A stretch of DNA of 32,154 nt from a virus. The notes below the pieces were generated by a model that saw only the letters and a program-made list of their open reading frames with translations, was not told where the DNA came from and did not search any database. The DNA is taken from IMG/VR virus record IMGVR_UViG_3300048672_000375, positions 1 to 32,154 of that record; one strand, given 5' to 3'. How positions within the stretch are numbered: the stretch's first letter is position 1; the number at the start of each line of letters is the position of its first letter. The translations under genes and the position numbers were made by a program. Below are positions 21,101-28,470 of the stretch, one piece after another.

Positions 21101-21730
21101 ATGAGGAAAGCATTTAATTTTTTTCGCAGCTATTATGATGTAGCTTCTGAGTTATCCGATAAAGATAGATTAGCTTTTTACGATGCTTTGATTTTAGAGC
21201 AATTTACTGGCAAAAAAACCGAATTAAAAGGACTTGCTAAGTTTGCTTACATTTCACAAAGTCACTCAATAGATAGTCAAACTAGAGGTTATAATGATAG
21301 ATTAAAAAGAACTGATATTCAAGAAGATGAAAAAATATTTTTAGGTTCTGTGGCAGGGTGTGTGGCAGGGGGTGTGGCACAAGAGAAAGAGGAAGAGGAA
21401 GAGAAAGTACAAATAAGTATTGCTTCGCAAATTGATTTTGATAAATTGTTGGAATATTTTAATAAGGTTACAAATAAAAAATTTAAATCTATTCCTGATA
21501 AAGCAAAAAAAGCATTTAATGCAAGACTTAAAGAGGGCTATACAAAAAACGAAATAATGCAAGCTATTTTAAATTGCAGCCAAGATGAGTTTCATTTAAA
21601 TAATCCTAAATACTTAACACCCGAATTTATAAGCAGACCCGACAAGTTTGTTAAGTACTTAAATTCAGAACCGACAGAACAGAAAGTAATTGACACTAGA
21701 AACCCTAAAAACTTACCAATTATCTACTAA
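21101..21730 (+). CDS. Replisome organiser-like protein (phage C-terminal domain type)
   Basis: 209 residues. The N-terminal part (about 1-75) is helical (FFRSYYDVASELSDKDRLAFYDALI). A linker with a small valine/glycine repeat and an acidic run (EKEEEEE, about 96-102) follows. The C-terminal domain (about 113-190) contains LLEYFNKVTNKKFKSIPDKAKKAFNARLKEGYTKNEI and YLTPEFISRPDKFVKYL, the conserved C-terminal domain of many phage replication initiators. It couples to the helicase by TAATGG overlap and likely loads it at the origin. Confidence 0.78.
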   Translation: MRKAFNFFRSYYDVASELSDKDRLAFYDALILEQFTGKKTELKGLAKFAYISQSHSIDSQTRGYNDRLKRTDIQEDEKIFLGSVAGCVAGGVAQEKEEEEEKVQISIASQIDFDKLLEYFNKVTNKKFKSIPDKAKKAFNARLKEGYTKNEIMQAILNCSQDEFHLNNPKYLTPEFISRPDKFVKYLNSEPTEQKVIDTRNPKNLPIIY

Positions 21731-22713
21731 TGGCAGTTATAACACGATTATTCGATATTAACGAAAAGGTTTTAAAACTGCGAGAAAATAGCACTGATGA
21801 GTTATTAAGTACTGGATTTAAAACACTTGACTTGCTTTATATGGTTAAGCCTACCAACACAACTATAATTTATGGTTATCCTAAAATGGGCAAAACCGAA
21901 TTTTTATTTCAATTATTAATTAGTTTGAGTTTAAATTATGGTAAAAAACATTTGATTTATAGCCCTGAAAGTGGAAGTAGTGAGGAAATTTATGCAGCTA
22001 TTATTCATGGTTTAACTGGTAAAACATTTGATAAACGATACCACAACTACATAACTGAAGCAGAATATTACAGAGTTCAACCATTTGTGCAGGAACACTT
22101 TATAGTTGCAGAAGACACCGATGAGCAAGGTTTGAATTTTGACGAGTACATAAAACTTGTAAAGCAATGTAAAAAAGATTTTGGAATACATACAAGCACT
22201 ATTGACAATTGGAATGACATTGAGCATGAGAATTATACTAATGTTTCGGACTACTTGAAACGTAAATTACCCAAGTGGAACAAACTTGCATTAAGCCAAA
22301 AAATACATTCGTTTTTAATTTGCCACGCTAAAAATCCAATAGGTTTAAAAAATGGTGAGTTACCAAAAGCACCAACACCATATGAGATTGATGGAGGGGC
22401 TGCATGGCTGCAAAAGGCTTACAACATGATTTGTATTAATCGTGAGTATGTAGAGTTAAATGGTAGTGTTCAACTAGGCAACGAGGTTGATGTAATAATC
22501 CAAAAAGTTAAACCTAGAATAGTTGGTAAAACTGGCACTTGTAAACTCGATTATGATTGGTTGCGAAAGTGCTATTCAGAAACTTATGACGGACAAATCC
22601 ATCAAATTGGAAGTCCATTTAAGGAAAAATATAAAGCACCTGAAAAACCAAAAGAGCAACCAATTCAAAGCTCAATAAATTTAAACCAACCATTTGAAGA
22701 TGCACCATTTTAA
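21730..22713 (+). CDS. RecA-fold replicative helicase/ATPase
   Basis: 327 residues. Walker A is GYPKMGKT (49-56); a Walker B-like strand is TSTIDNWND (about 156-164), and SFLICHAKNP (about 195-204) corresponds to the sensor region of DnaB/RecA-like ATPases. The DnaB N-terminal domain is absent, as in other short phage helicases. The C-terminus ends FEDAPF, resembling the acidic tip by which single-strand-binding proteins recruit partners. It follows the organiser gene directly. A DNA-pairing ATPase is the main alternative. Confidence 0.8.
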   Translation: MAVITRLFDINEKVLKLRENSTDELLSTGFKTLDLLYMVKPTNTTIIYGYPKMGKTEFLFQLLISLSLNYGKKHLIYSPESGSSEEIYAAIIHGLTGKTFDKRYHNYITEAEYYRVQPFVQEHFIVAEDTDEQGLNFDEYIKLVKQCKKDFGIHTSTIDNWNDIEHENYTNVSDYLKRKLPKWNKLALSQKIHSFLICHAKNPIGLKNGELPKAPTPYEIDGGAAWLQKAYNMICINREYVELNGSVQLGNEVDVIIQKVKPRIVGKTGTCKLDYDWLRKCYSETYDGQIHQIGSPFKEKYKAPEKPKEQPIQSSINLNQPFEDAPF

Positions 22714-22716
22714 GCC

Positions 22717-23121
22717 ATGAACACAAAAGAATACAACGAACTGAAAGCACAAACGGAATACATTAACTCTTTGCAAAAACAAGATTACAAAGATTTAAAA
22801 GAATTGATGTATAAATTTTGCAACTTTGCAAATATTCAAACCACAAGCGAACCATGTTATGCCAATTTATGGGCTTTAAATAACTTTATAGAGGATTTTG
22901 AAGCTAAAACGATACAAAGTATAGGAGAACGGAAAATAAGCGCAGAAAACCACCTTAAAACGCTTTACGATATTCAAAGCCAGTATGGTAAGTATTATTT
23001 TGAAAGCATAATTTACAGAACTAAAGTTCAAGAATTGCAATCCGATGTGCTAAAAATGAGTAAAAAAATAGCCGAATTGCAATCCGAAAACAGTAAACTA
23101 AAAAAGTTAAATGAATTTTAA
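22717..23121 (+). CDS. Coiled-coil hypothetical protein (134 aa)
   Basis: Three bases after the helicase gene. The C-terminal 40 residues (VQELQSDVLKMSKKIAELQSENSKLKKL) form a leucine-zipper-like coiled coil with two repeats of the segment LQSxxxKMSK/ELQSENSK. The rest is helical with two cysteines. It ends the replication operon. No family is recognised. Confidence 0.6.
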   Translation: MNTKEYNELKAQTEYINSLQKQDYKDLKELMYKFCNFANIQTTSEPCYANLWALNNFIEDFEAKTIQSIGERKISAENHLKTLYDIQSQYGKYYFESIIYRTKVQELQSDVLKMSKKIAELQSENSKLKKLNEF

Positions 23122-23164
23122 AAGCCTAATTACTAGCAAGTTAAAAAATAAATAAACTTTTATT

Positions 23165-23194
23165 TTGGTAATACAAATGGTAATACTATTTTTG
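23165..23194 (+). promoter_or_regulatory. Early promoter 3 with paired GTAATAC operator boxes
   Basis: TTG (23165-23167), a 19-nt spacer with GTAATAC at 23168-23174 and 23180-23186, and TATTTTTG (23187-23194). The layout is identical to the promoters at 12959 and 14754; the first start is 22 nt downstream. Confidence 0.82.
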
Positions 23195-23216
23195 CCCTCA
23201 GATAATAAGAAACAAT

Positions 23217-23342
23217 ATGACAACATTTAACGAAAAACTAACAATTGAGCAAGCTACTGAATTAATTCAACTTAGAAATTATAACTATCAAATAAAAAAA
23301 AACAGAGTAATAGAAAAACTTTTAATATTAAAAACAATTTAA
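23217..23342 (+). CDS. Very small early protein (41 aa)
   Basis: ATG 23217 lies 22 nt after early promoter 3. The 41-residue product is helical and basic (NYNYQIKKNRVIEKLLILKTI). Position as the first frame behind a strong promoter supports translation; no function is known. Confidence 0.5.
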   Translation: MTTFNEKLTIEQATELIQLRNYNYQIKKNRVIEKLLILKTI

Positions 23343-23346
23343 ACAA

Positions 23347-23496
23347 ATGAAAAAATTTGCAAATGGAATGGCTGAAATGCTATTATTTAAATCAGTTACC
23401 AATATGCCTAGATTTATGGAAATATCTTTTGGAATATTTGGATGGCTTCAAATAGCTTTAATTTTTTATTCACTAACCAAAATAATTTTTAGTTAA
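23347..23496 (+). CDS. Small membrane protein (49 aa)
   Basis: Starts 4 nt after the previous stop. It has one strong hydrophobic stretch (about 26-47, ISFGIFGWLQIALIFYSLTKII) after a basic, methionine-rich start, so it is probably an inner-membrane protein. An early membrane protein may alter host entry or signalling; this is inference. Confidence 0.52.
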   Translation: MKKFANGMAEMLLFKSVTNMPRFMEISFGIFGWLQIALIFYSLTKIIFS

Positions 23497-23499
23497 ACA

Positions 23500-24264
23500 A
23501 TGAACTACAAAATACGCATAACAGACGAAAACCAAGCTATTGTTAAGAGAATAGCAGATGAAAATGGAATGAATAAAAAAGGATTTCATTTTACTGAATT
23601 TCAATGGTATTATATTATTAAAGAAAATGAATTTTGGACGAATATGTTAGAAAACGATTATCCCGAACTAACCACAGAACAATTTATAGCCATGTTTGAT
23701 AAAAAAGAAACCGAACTAGACAAATGGCTAAGAGAAACTAAGGCAAAGAATTTGAGTATTCAAGAGTTAAATATGTTGATAGAGAACAGTGATGAATATA
23801 TTTACTATGAACTAAAAGGAGATAGTATTCCTGAAAAAGCGGAAATTTTATTCAACCAATGGAACAATCAAACCGAAGAAAGCCCGAAAGTCGAACCCGA
23901 ATGGCAGCCAAAAAGAGGTGATAGAGTTTTAGTTTGGAATGATATTTTCAAGCAAAACGAAAAAATATATTTTGAAAAAATTGGCAAAAATTATCTTGTA
24001 ATGGATGAATACGAGTATCAAAATTTTGCATTAGGACTTTGTTTTGTTTTGGAACAATACCCAAACATGAAACCACTACCAATAGAACAGCCGACTGAAA
24101 CCGACTTTAAAAGTAAGGTTATTGAGTTGATTGAAAAAAGAATTGAAATTTGTGTTGAGTCAATTGAGGAATATAAAAACGAAAATAAATTTTATGCTGC
24201 CGAAGTTTGGAAAAATTGTAAAATAGAAAACCAAGAAATTTTAAAACAAATAAAACAACTATAA
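23500..24264 (+). CDS. Phage hypothetical protein with a W.PKRGDRVLVW-type domain (254 aa)
   Basis: The N-terminal 130 residues are helical and acidic. The middle (about 130-195) contains EWQPKRGDRVLVWNDIFKQNEKIYFEKIG, a beta-barrel-like segment I recall from phage early proteins of Bacteroidota that recurs in many contexts. The C-terminal 50 residues are a charged coiled coil. Residues 11-35 (NQAIVKRIADENG) resemble a short recognition helix. Function unknown. Confidence 0.62.
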   Translation: MNYKIRITDENQAIVKRIADENGMNKKGFHFTEFQWYYIIKENEFWTNMLENDYPELTTEQFIAMFDKKETELDKWLRETKAKNLSIQELNMLIENSDEYIYYELKGDSIPEKAEILFNQWNNQTEESPKVEPEWQPKRGDRVLVWNDIFKQNEKIYFEKIGKNYLVMDEYEYQNFALGLCFVLEQYPNMKPLPIEQPTETDFKSKVIELIEKRIEICVESIEEYKNENKFYAAEVWKNCKIENQEILKQIKQL

Positions 24265-24587
24265 TGATCGCAACACCTGACATATACGACAAGCATACAA
24301 TGAACACTTTAAATGCTTACTTTCATTTAATAGCTGCTTGCAACTACTTAGATTTACCAATTAGTGACCGAAAGATATTCACTAACCAAGCATTCATGAA
24401 ACAAATGATTTCAACACGCAAAGAAGCCAGGATATTTATTACTGAAATACAAAAAGCCTATCAAGCATCTGGAATTGACATTAAATCAATCGAAAAAGAA
24501 AGCGAAGTAGTTTATAATGCTATGGAAATAATGGAGCAAATGACTGACAAGCTCGACATTAAACCGATAATAAAAGTAAAATTTTAA
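24264..24587 (+). CDS. Hypothetical protein (107 aa)
   Basis: Shares the stop/start overlap with the gene before it. A helical protein (NTLNAYFHLIAACNYLDLPISDRKIF; ARIFITEIQKAYQASGIDI). No motif or membrane segment. Likely in the same transcript as the genes from 23217. Confidence 0.58.
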   Translation: MIATPDIYDKHTMNTLNAYFHLIAACNYLDLPISDRKIFTNQAFMKQMISTRKEARIFITEIQKAYQASGIDIKSIEKESEVVYNAMEIMEQMTDKLDIKPIIKVKF

Positions 24588-24598
24588 AAAACATTAAC

Positions 24599-24606
24599 TA
24601 AATTTG
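24599..24606 (+). promoter_or_regulatory. Possible -7 box before the ParB/glycosylation operon
   Basis: TAAATTTG fits TAnnTTTG and lies 4 nt before ATG 24611. No TTG is found at the expected -33 distance, so it is weaker than the others. Confidence 0.4.
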
Positions 24607-24610
24607 CAAC

Positions 24611-24796
24611 ATGGAAATAAAAGGAAAACTAATTTACTGCACTAAACACAAACAAAATTATTTTGTAAGTGTAGAAAACAACGACTTTATAAAATTGGTA
24701 TCAACTCGAAAAGATGTCGTTATGGACCAGCTACAATTTAGCAGGCCGTATTTTTTAGATTTGGTTAAACATGGTAAGTTAATAATAAGTAAGTAA
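24611..24796 (+). CDS. Hypothetical protein (61 aa)
   Basis: A small basic protein (IYCTKHKQNYFVSV... LVKHGKLIISK) whose last base is the first base of the ParB-like start (TAATG). It may be the first gene of the modification operon. Residues about 12-30 look like a beta hairpin. No family is recognised. Confidence 0.55.
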   Translation: MEIKGKLIYCTKHKQNYFVSVENNDFIKLVSTRKDVVMDQLQFSRPYFLDLVKHGKLIISK

Positions 24797-25371
24797 TGAA
24801 AATAGAAAAAGTAAAAATATCGGAAGTAAAAAGTAATCCAAACAATCCGAGAGTAATTAAAGATGACAAGTTTAAAAAGCTAGTTCAATCGGTTAAAGAA
24901 TTCCCTCAAATGCTTGAAATTAGACCAATAGTAGTAAATGATGAAATGATTGTTTTAGGTGGGAATATGCGATTAAAGGCTTGCATAGAAGCAGGATTAA
25001 AAGAAGTTTCAATAATCAAAGCAAGTGAATTAACACCAGAGCAACAAAACGAATTTATTATTAAGGATAATGTCGGATTTGGTGAGTGGAATTGGGACGA
25101 TTTAGCGAATGGGTGGGACGATGAAAAATTAGTTGAATGGGGTTTGGACGTCCCAAGTTTTGCAAGTGAAGTTGATTATTCAATATTAGATAATGATGAT
25201 GTTAGCAGCCAACTAGCGGATATGACTAATGGAGTAAAAAAAGCTATACAGATTGAATTTGAAGCTGAATACTATGAAGAAGCCTGCGAACTGGTAAAGT
25301 TTTGGAGAAGTCAAGGTGATGTAGGTTATATGATTTTGCAATATTTAAAAGCTGAAAAAGAAAAATTATGA
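24796..25371 (+). CDS. ParB-like nuclease-fold protein
   Basis: 191 residues. The N-terminal domain shows the ParB/sulfiredoxin fold signatures: NPNNPR (13-18), a helix with VKEF, and LGGNMRLKACIEAGLKEV (about 54-71). Next comes the segment DNVGFGEWNWDDLA (about 91-104) and an acidic C-terminal part. In phages such domains commonly travel with DNA-modification genes rather than plasmid partition, and here it overlaps the glycosyltransferase gene by 4 nt. It may bind or nick DNA in the modification process (inference). Confidence 0.83.
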   Translation: MKIEKVKISEVKSNPNNPRVIKDDKFKKLVQSVKEFPQMLEIRPIVVNDEMIVLGGNMRLKACIEAGLKEVSIIKASELTPEQQNEFIIKDNVGFGEWNWDDLANGWDDEKLVEWGLDVPSFASEVDYSILDNDDVSSQLADMTNGVKKAIQIEFEAEYYEEACELVKFWRSQGDVGYMILQYLKAEKEKL

Positions 25372-26099
25372 TTTGTTTTATTCCAACAAAAAGTAGATTA
25401 AATACTAAAACTTATAAACTTTTTGAAGAAGTTGGTATAAAAGTTTTTCATTTTATAGAACCGCAAGAAATTGAAAAATACGAAGTTCCAAACAAAATTT
25501 CTATTTTAGAAAATAATAAAGGTATAGGTTATGTAAGGAATTTTATGCTTAATTATGCACGAAAAAATAATTATGAATGGGTTTTAATTTGTGATGACGA
25601 TGTTATCTCTTTTGGTATTTACAATGGCAAAACAATAAAACAAGATGCTTCAATTTGGTTTAAAATATTAGACAAAGCAAAGAAGCTACCATTTGAATTA
25701 ATAGGAATAAATTATACTCAACACGCTTGGCACGAAAAGGCAAGTTATTCTATAAATAAAAAATTTGCAGAAGTATGTGTATTGATGAATGTATCAAAAA
25801 TTAAATGGAATTACAGACCTGAATTTAATTTAAAAGAAGATAGAGATTTTGCTTTACAAACAATTAAAAACGGAAATGGCATTTTAAGATTTAACCATTA
25901 TTGGTTTTCTTGCCCTAATGTTGGTTCAAACGTTGGAGGGTTGCAAGATGAATATAAACAAAAAAAAGACGAAGACTCAGCAAAAAAAATGTGTTATGAG
26001 TGGCATCCTTTCGTTGCATTACAAAAGAAAGGGGATAGAGTAGATATGAAAACAGATATTAAAGGCTTGGCAAATCACTATAAAAAAACAGTAAAATGA
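25368..26099 (+). CDS. GT-A glycosyltransferase of the TET-associated type
   Basis: 243 residues with a nucleotide-sugar-binding fold. ICDDDV (75-79 region, Asp76-78) is the DxD-type metal motif. Upstream GIGYVRNFML (52-61) matches the acceptor/RN motif of TET-associated glycosyltransferases. FNLKEDRDFALQTI (153-166) supplies the conserved ED. The family is known from phages that add sugars to hydroxylated bases. It overlaps both the ParB-like and dioxygenase genes by 4 nt. Target would be a hydroxymethyl base in phage DNA (inference); a protein or wall target is possible. Confidence 0.75.
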   Translation: MICFIPTKSRLNTKTYKLFEEVGIKVFHFIEPQEIEKYEVPNKISILENNKGIGYVRNFMLNYARKNNYEWVLICDDDVISFGIYNGKTIKQDASIWFKILDKAKKLPFELIGINYTQHAWHEKASYSINKKFAEVCVLMNVSKIKWNYRPEFNLKEDRDFALQTIKNGNGILRFNHYWFSCPNVGSNVGGLQDEYKQKKDEDSAKKMCYEWHPFVALQKKGDRVDMKTDIKGLANHYKKTVK

Positions 26100-26887
26100 A
26101 AAGAATTGATTTAATACAAATAGAACACAATACAAAAATAGGTGATGTGTGCGAATACAAAGAGCCAAATGTAACAGAAGATTGTATATTTTATGCAGAT
26201 GGCGAACCAATAGGATTTTATCTTACAAAAATGCCTGAAAAGATGTGTAAACTTGCAGATTTGGCAAATGCAGAATTTAGAAGTAAGAATGTAAAAAAAA
26301 CATTATTAACAAGAAGAACAGGCGATGGAATAGATGAAAAAACAGGAAACTTTAAATATAAAAATGAAGTTGAGCAGTTAAGTGCAATAATTGGTAGTAT
26401 ACCACCAAAACCTCATATGTCAAGACCATATCCATCAATTTCAAGCGTTCATTTAAATAAAAAATCGGAAACATTTATTAAAGCTATGTTATTACTTGCT
26501 AAAGAAAGCGAACAGCTTATAAAAGAATTACTACCAAAACAATACCAACAACAAATTGAATTATTTAAAGATGTTAATGAAAAATGGAGATTTGCAAATC
26601 TATTCACAAGCTCAATTTCAAACTATAATATTTCAGCACCATTTCATCGTGATACAAGAAATATAGTTGGAGCAGTAAATGTAATCATTTGTAAAAAATT
26701 CAATTCAAAAGGTGGTGATTTACATATTCCTGATTACAATGCTACAATAGGGCAAAAAGACAATTCAATATTAGTTTATCCAGCTTGGCGAAATATGCAT
26801 GGTGTTACACCAATTATACCTACATTTGAGGGTGGATATAGGAACAGTTTAGTATTTTATCCGCTTAAAGCATTTAAAGGATTATAA
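26096..26887 (+). CDS. TET/JBP-family 2-oxoglutarate, Fe(II) dioxygenase
   Basis: 263 residues. The double-stranded beta helix shows the iron facial triad His184 and Asp186 (PFHRDTRNI) and distal His235 (MHGVTPI), and the 2-oxoglutarate-binding Arg249 (GGYRNSLVFYPLK). Also visible is SKGGDLHIPDYN (204-215). The segment NYNISAPFHRD matches the TET/JBP family, which oxidises 5-methylcytosine or thymine in DNA. The N-terminal 160 residues are helical and may be a DNA-binding part. The gene overlaps the glycosyltransferase, suggesting the oxidised base is glycosylated. Confidence 0.85.
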   Translation: MKRIDLIQIEHNTKIGDVCEYKEPNVTEDCIFYADGEPIGFYLTKMPEKMCKLADLANAEFRSKNVKKTLLTRRTGDGIDEKTGNFKYKNEVEQLSAIIGSIPPKPHMSRPYPSISSVHLNKKSETFIKAMLLLAKESEQLIKELLPKQYQQQIELFKDVNEKWRFANLFTSSISNYNISAPFHRDTRNIVGAVNVIICKKFNSKGGDLHIPDYNATIGQKDNSILVYPAWRNMHGVTPIIPTFEGGYRNSLVFYPLKAFKGL

Positions 26888-26890
26888 CAA

Positions 26891-27256
26891 ATGGCATACG
26901 ATAAACAAAAGATATTTGAACAAGCAAAAGAAGTAACAGTAAAACACAAATTGTTTTTTATTGAAGATATTGTAGCGTTTTTGCCTTGCGACAAAACAAC
27001 TTTCTACCGTTTTTTCGAGCCTGAAAGCAACGAATACAACGAACTAAAAGAATTACTTGAACAAAATAGAGTAATGTTAAAAGTTTCAATGAGGTCAAAA
27101 TGGTATACTTCAAACGCTCCAGCTTTACAAATGGCTTTAATGAAACTAATTGCAACGCCTGAGGAGTTACGAAAATTATCAATGACACACGTTCAAACAG
27201 AGGAATTTGAAAAACCAATATTTAAACCAATTGATTTGGATGTTGAAAATAGCTAG
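26891..27256 (+). CDS. terS: Putative terminase small subunit
   Basis: 121 residues just before the large terminase. A helical N-terminal part with a DNA-binding-like pattern (DIVAFLPCDKTTFYRFF, about 25-42) and a C-terminal part MRSKWYTSNAPALQMALMKLIATPEELRKLSM (about 67-100) resemble small terminase subunits of Bacteroidota phages, which recognise the packaging site. The stop is 44 nt before the large-subunit start. Identity rests on position and resemblance. Confidence 0.7.
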   Translation: MAYDKQKIFEQAKEVTVKHKLFFIEDIVAFLPCDKTTFYRFFEPESNEYNELKELLEQNRVMLKVSMRSKWYTSNAPALQMALMKLIATPEELRKLSMTHVQTEEFEKPIFKPIDLDVENS

Positions 27257-27300
27257 AATGGCTAAAACATTGGTATCCGCTCGGTGAGCAAATCGCACTT

Positions 27301-28470
27301 ATGCTAATAGAAACAACAGCACAAAAGAAAATAAGTAAGCTAAAAAAAAGAATAAGGATAGTGCAGGGAGGAACTTCGAGCTCTAAGACCTTTAGCATAC
27401 TCCCTTTGCTTATTCAGTACGCTTGGCAATGTCCTAAATCTGAAATTAGTGTTGTGAGCGAAAGCATACCACATTTAAAACGTGGTGCAATTCGTGATTT
27501 TTTAAAGATAATGGATTGGACTGGCAATTTAAATTATAGTAGATGGAACAAATCAAGTTTGACCTATCATTTTGCAAACGGTTCGTTTATTGAATTTTTT
27601 AGCGCAGACCAGCCAGACAAACTAAGAGGAGCAAGGCGTGACATTCTATTTATTAACGAGTGTAATAACGTAGCATTTGAAAGCTATCAGCAGTTAGCAA
27701 TTAGGACAAAGAAATTTATTTATTTGGATTATAACCCAACTAGCGAGTTTTGGGTGCATAGTGAACTATCCGGTGAAATTGATAGCGATTTTATTATTTT
27801 AACTTATAAAGACAATGAAGCCTTAGCACAATCAATTGTAACCGAAATTGAAAAGGCAAAAATAAAAGCACAGACTAGTGAATATTGGGCTAATTGGTGG
27901 AAAGTTTACGGACTTGGCCAAGTAGGCAGCTTGCAAGGTATTATTTTTGACGATTGGAAACATATTGACAATATACCAAATGAGTCTAAATACTTAGGTA
28001 CTGGAATTGATTTTGGATATACCAATGACCCCACAACAATAATAGACTTATATCAATTAGGTAATGATATTTATTTAGATGAACAGATGTATTTAACCAA
28101 TCAAACAAATAATGACATAGCTAAATTTTTAAAGTCAAAACAAAATAAAGGGTTAAATGTGGCTGATAGTGCAGAACCCAAATCAATCAAAGAAATTAGT
28201 TTGCAAGGGGTCAATATAGTTGGAGCTGCAAAGGGTCCCGATAGTATTAAAAATGGAATTGATTTACTTAAAAGATTTAATGTTCATGTAACTAAAAGAA
28301 GCCTTAACATAATCAAAGAGCAGCGCAATTATAAGTGGAAAACAGATAATGAAAACAAGGCCACAAACCAGCCGATTGACGCATTTAATCACACAATGGA
28401 TGCAATTAGATATATTGCAAGCCACGTTTTAAAAACTAATGTTTACAGTCGTAAAGCACGTATATGGTAA
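27301..28470 (+). CDS. terL: Terminase large subunit
   Basis: 389 residues. ATPase: Walker A GGTSSSKT (23-30) and Walker B with catalytic glutamate DILFINE (114-120). Nuclease: Asp237 in GTGIDFGYTNDPT, Asp289 in NVADSAEPKSI, and Asp360/Asp367 in DAFNHTMDAIRY, the expected RNase H-like order. The motor packages DNA and cuts the concatemer. The frame is open upstream to 27253 without a standard start, so ATG 27301 is chosen; it gives the normal spacing before Walker A. Length is typical. Confidence 0.92.
   Translation: MLIETTAQKKISKLKKRIRIVQGGTSSSKTFSILPLLIQYAWQCPKSEISVVSESIPHLKRGAIRDFLKIMDWTGNLNYSRWNKSSLTYHFANGSFIEFFSADQPDKLRGARRDILFINECNNVAFESYQQLAIRTKKFIYLDYNPTSEFWVHSELSGEIDSDFIILTYKDNEALAQSIVTEIEKAKIKAQTSEYWANWWKVYGLGQVGSLQGIIFDDWKHIDNIPNESKYLGTGIDFGYTNDPTTIIDLYQLGNDIYLDEQMYLTNQTNNDIAKFLKSKQNKGLNVADSAEPKSIKEISLQGVNIVGAAKGPDSIKNGIDLLKRFNVHVTKRSLNIIKEQRNYKWKTDNENKATNQPIDAFNHTMDAIRYIASHVLKTNVYSRKARIW

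Noticed and set aside
24796-25371. Plasmid-partition ParB (phage-plasmid hypothesis)
   Set aside because: No ParA gene or centromere-like repeat array is visible, and the neighbours are DNA-modification genes.
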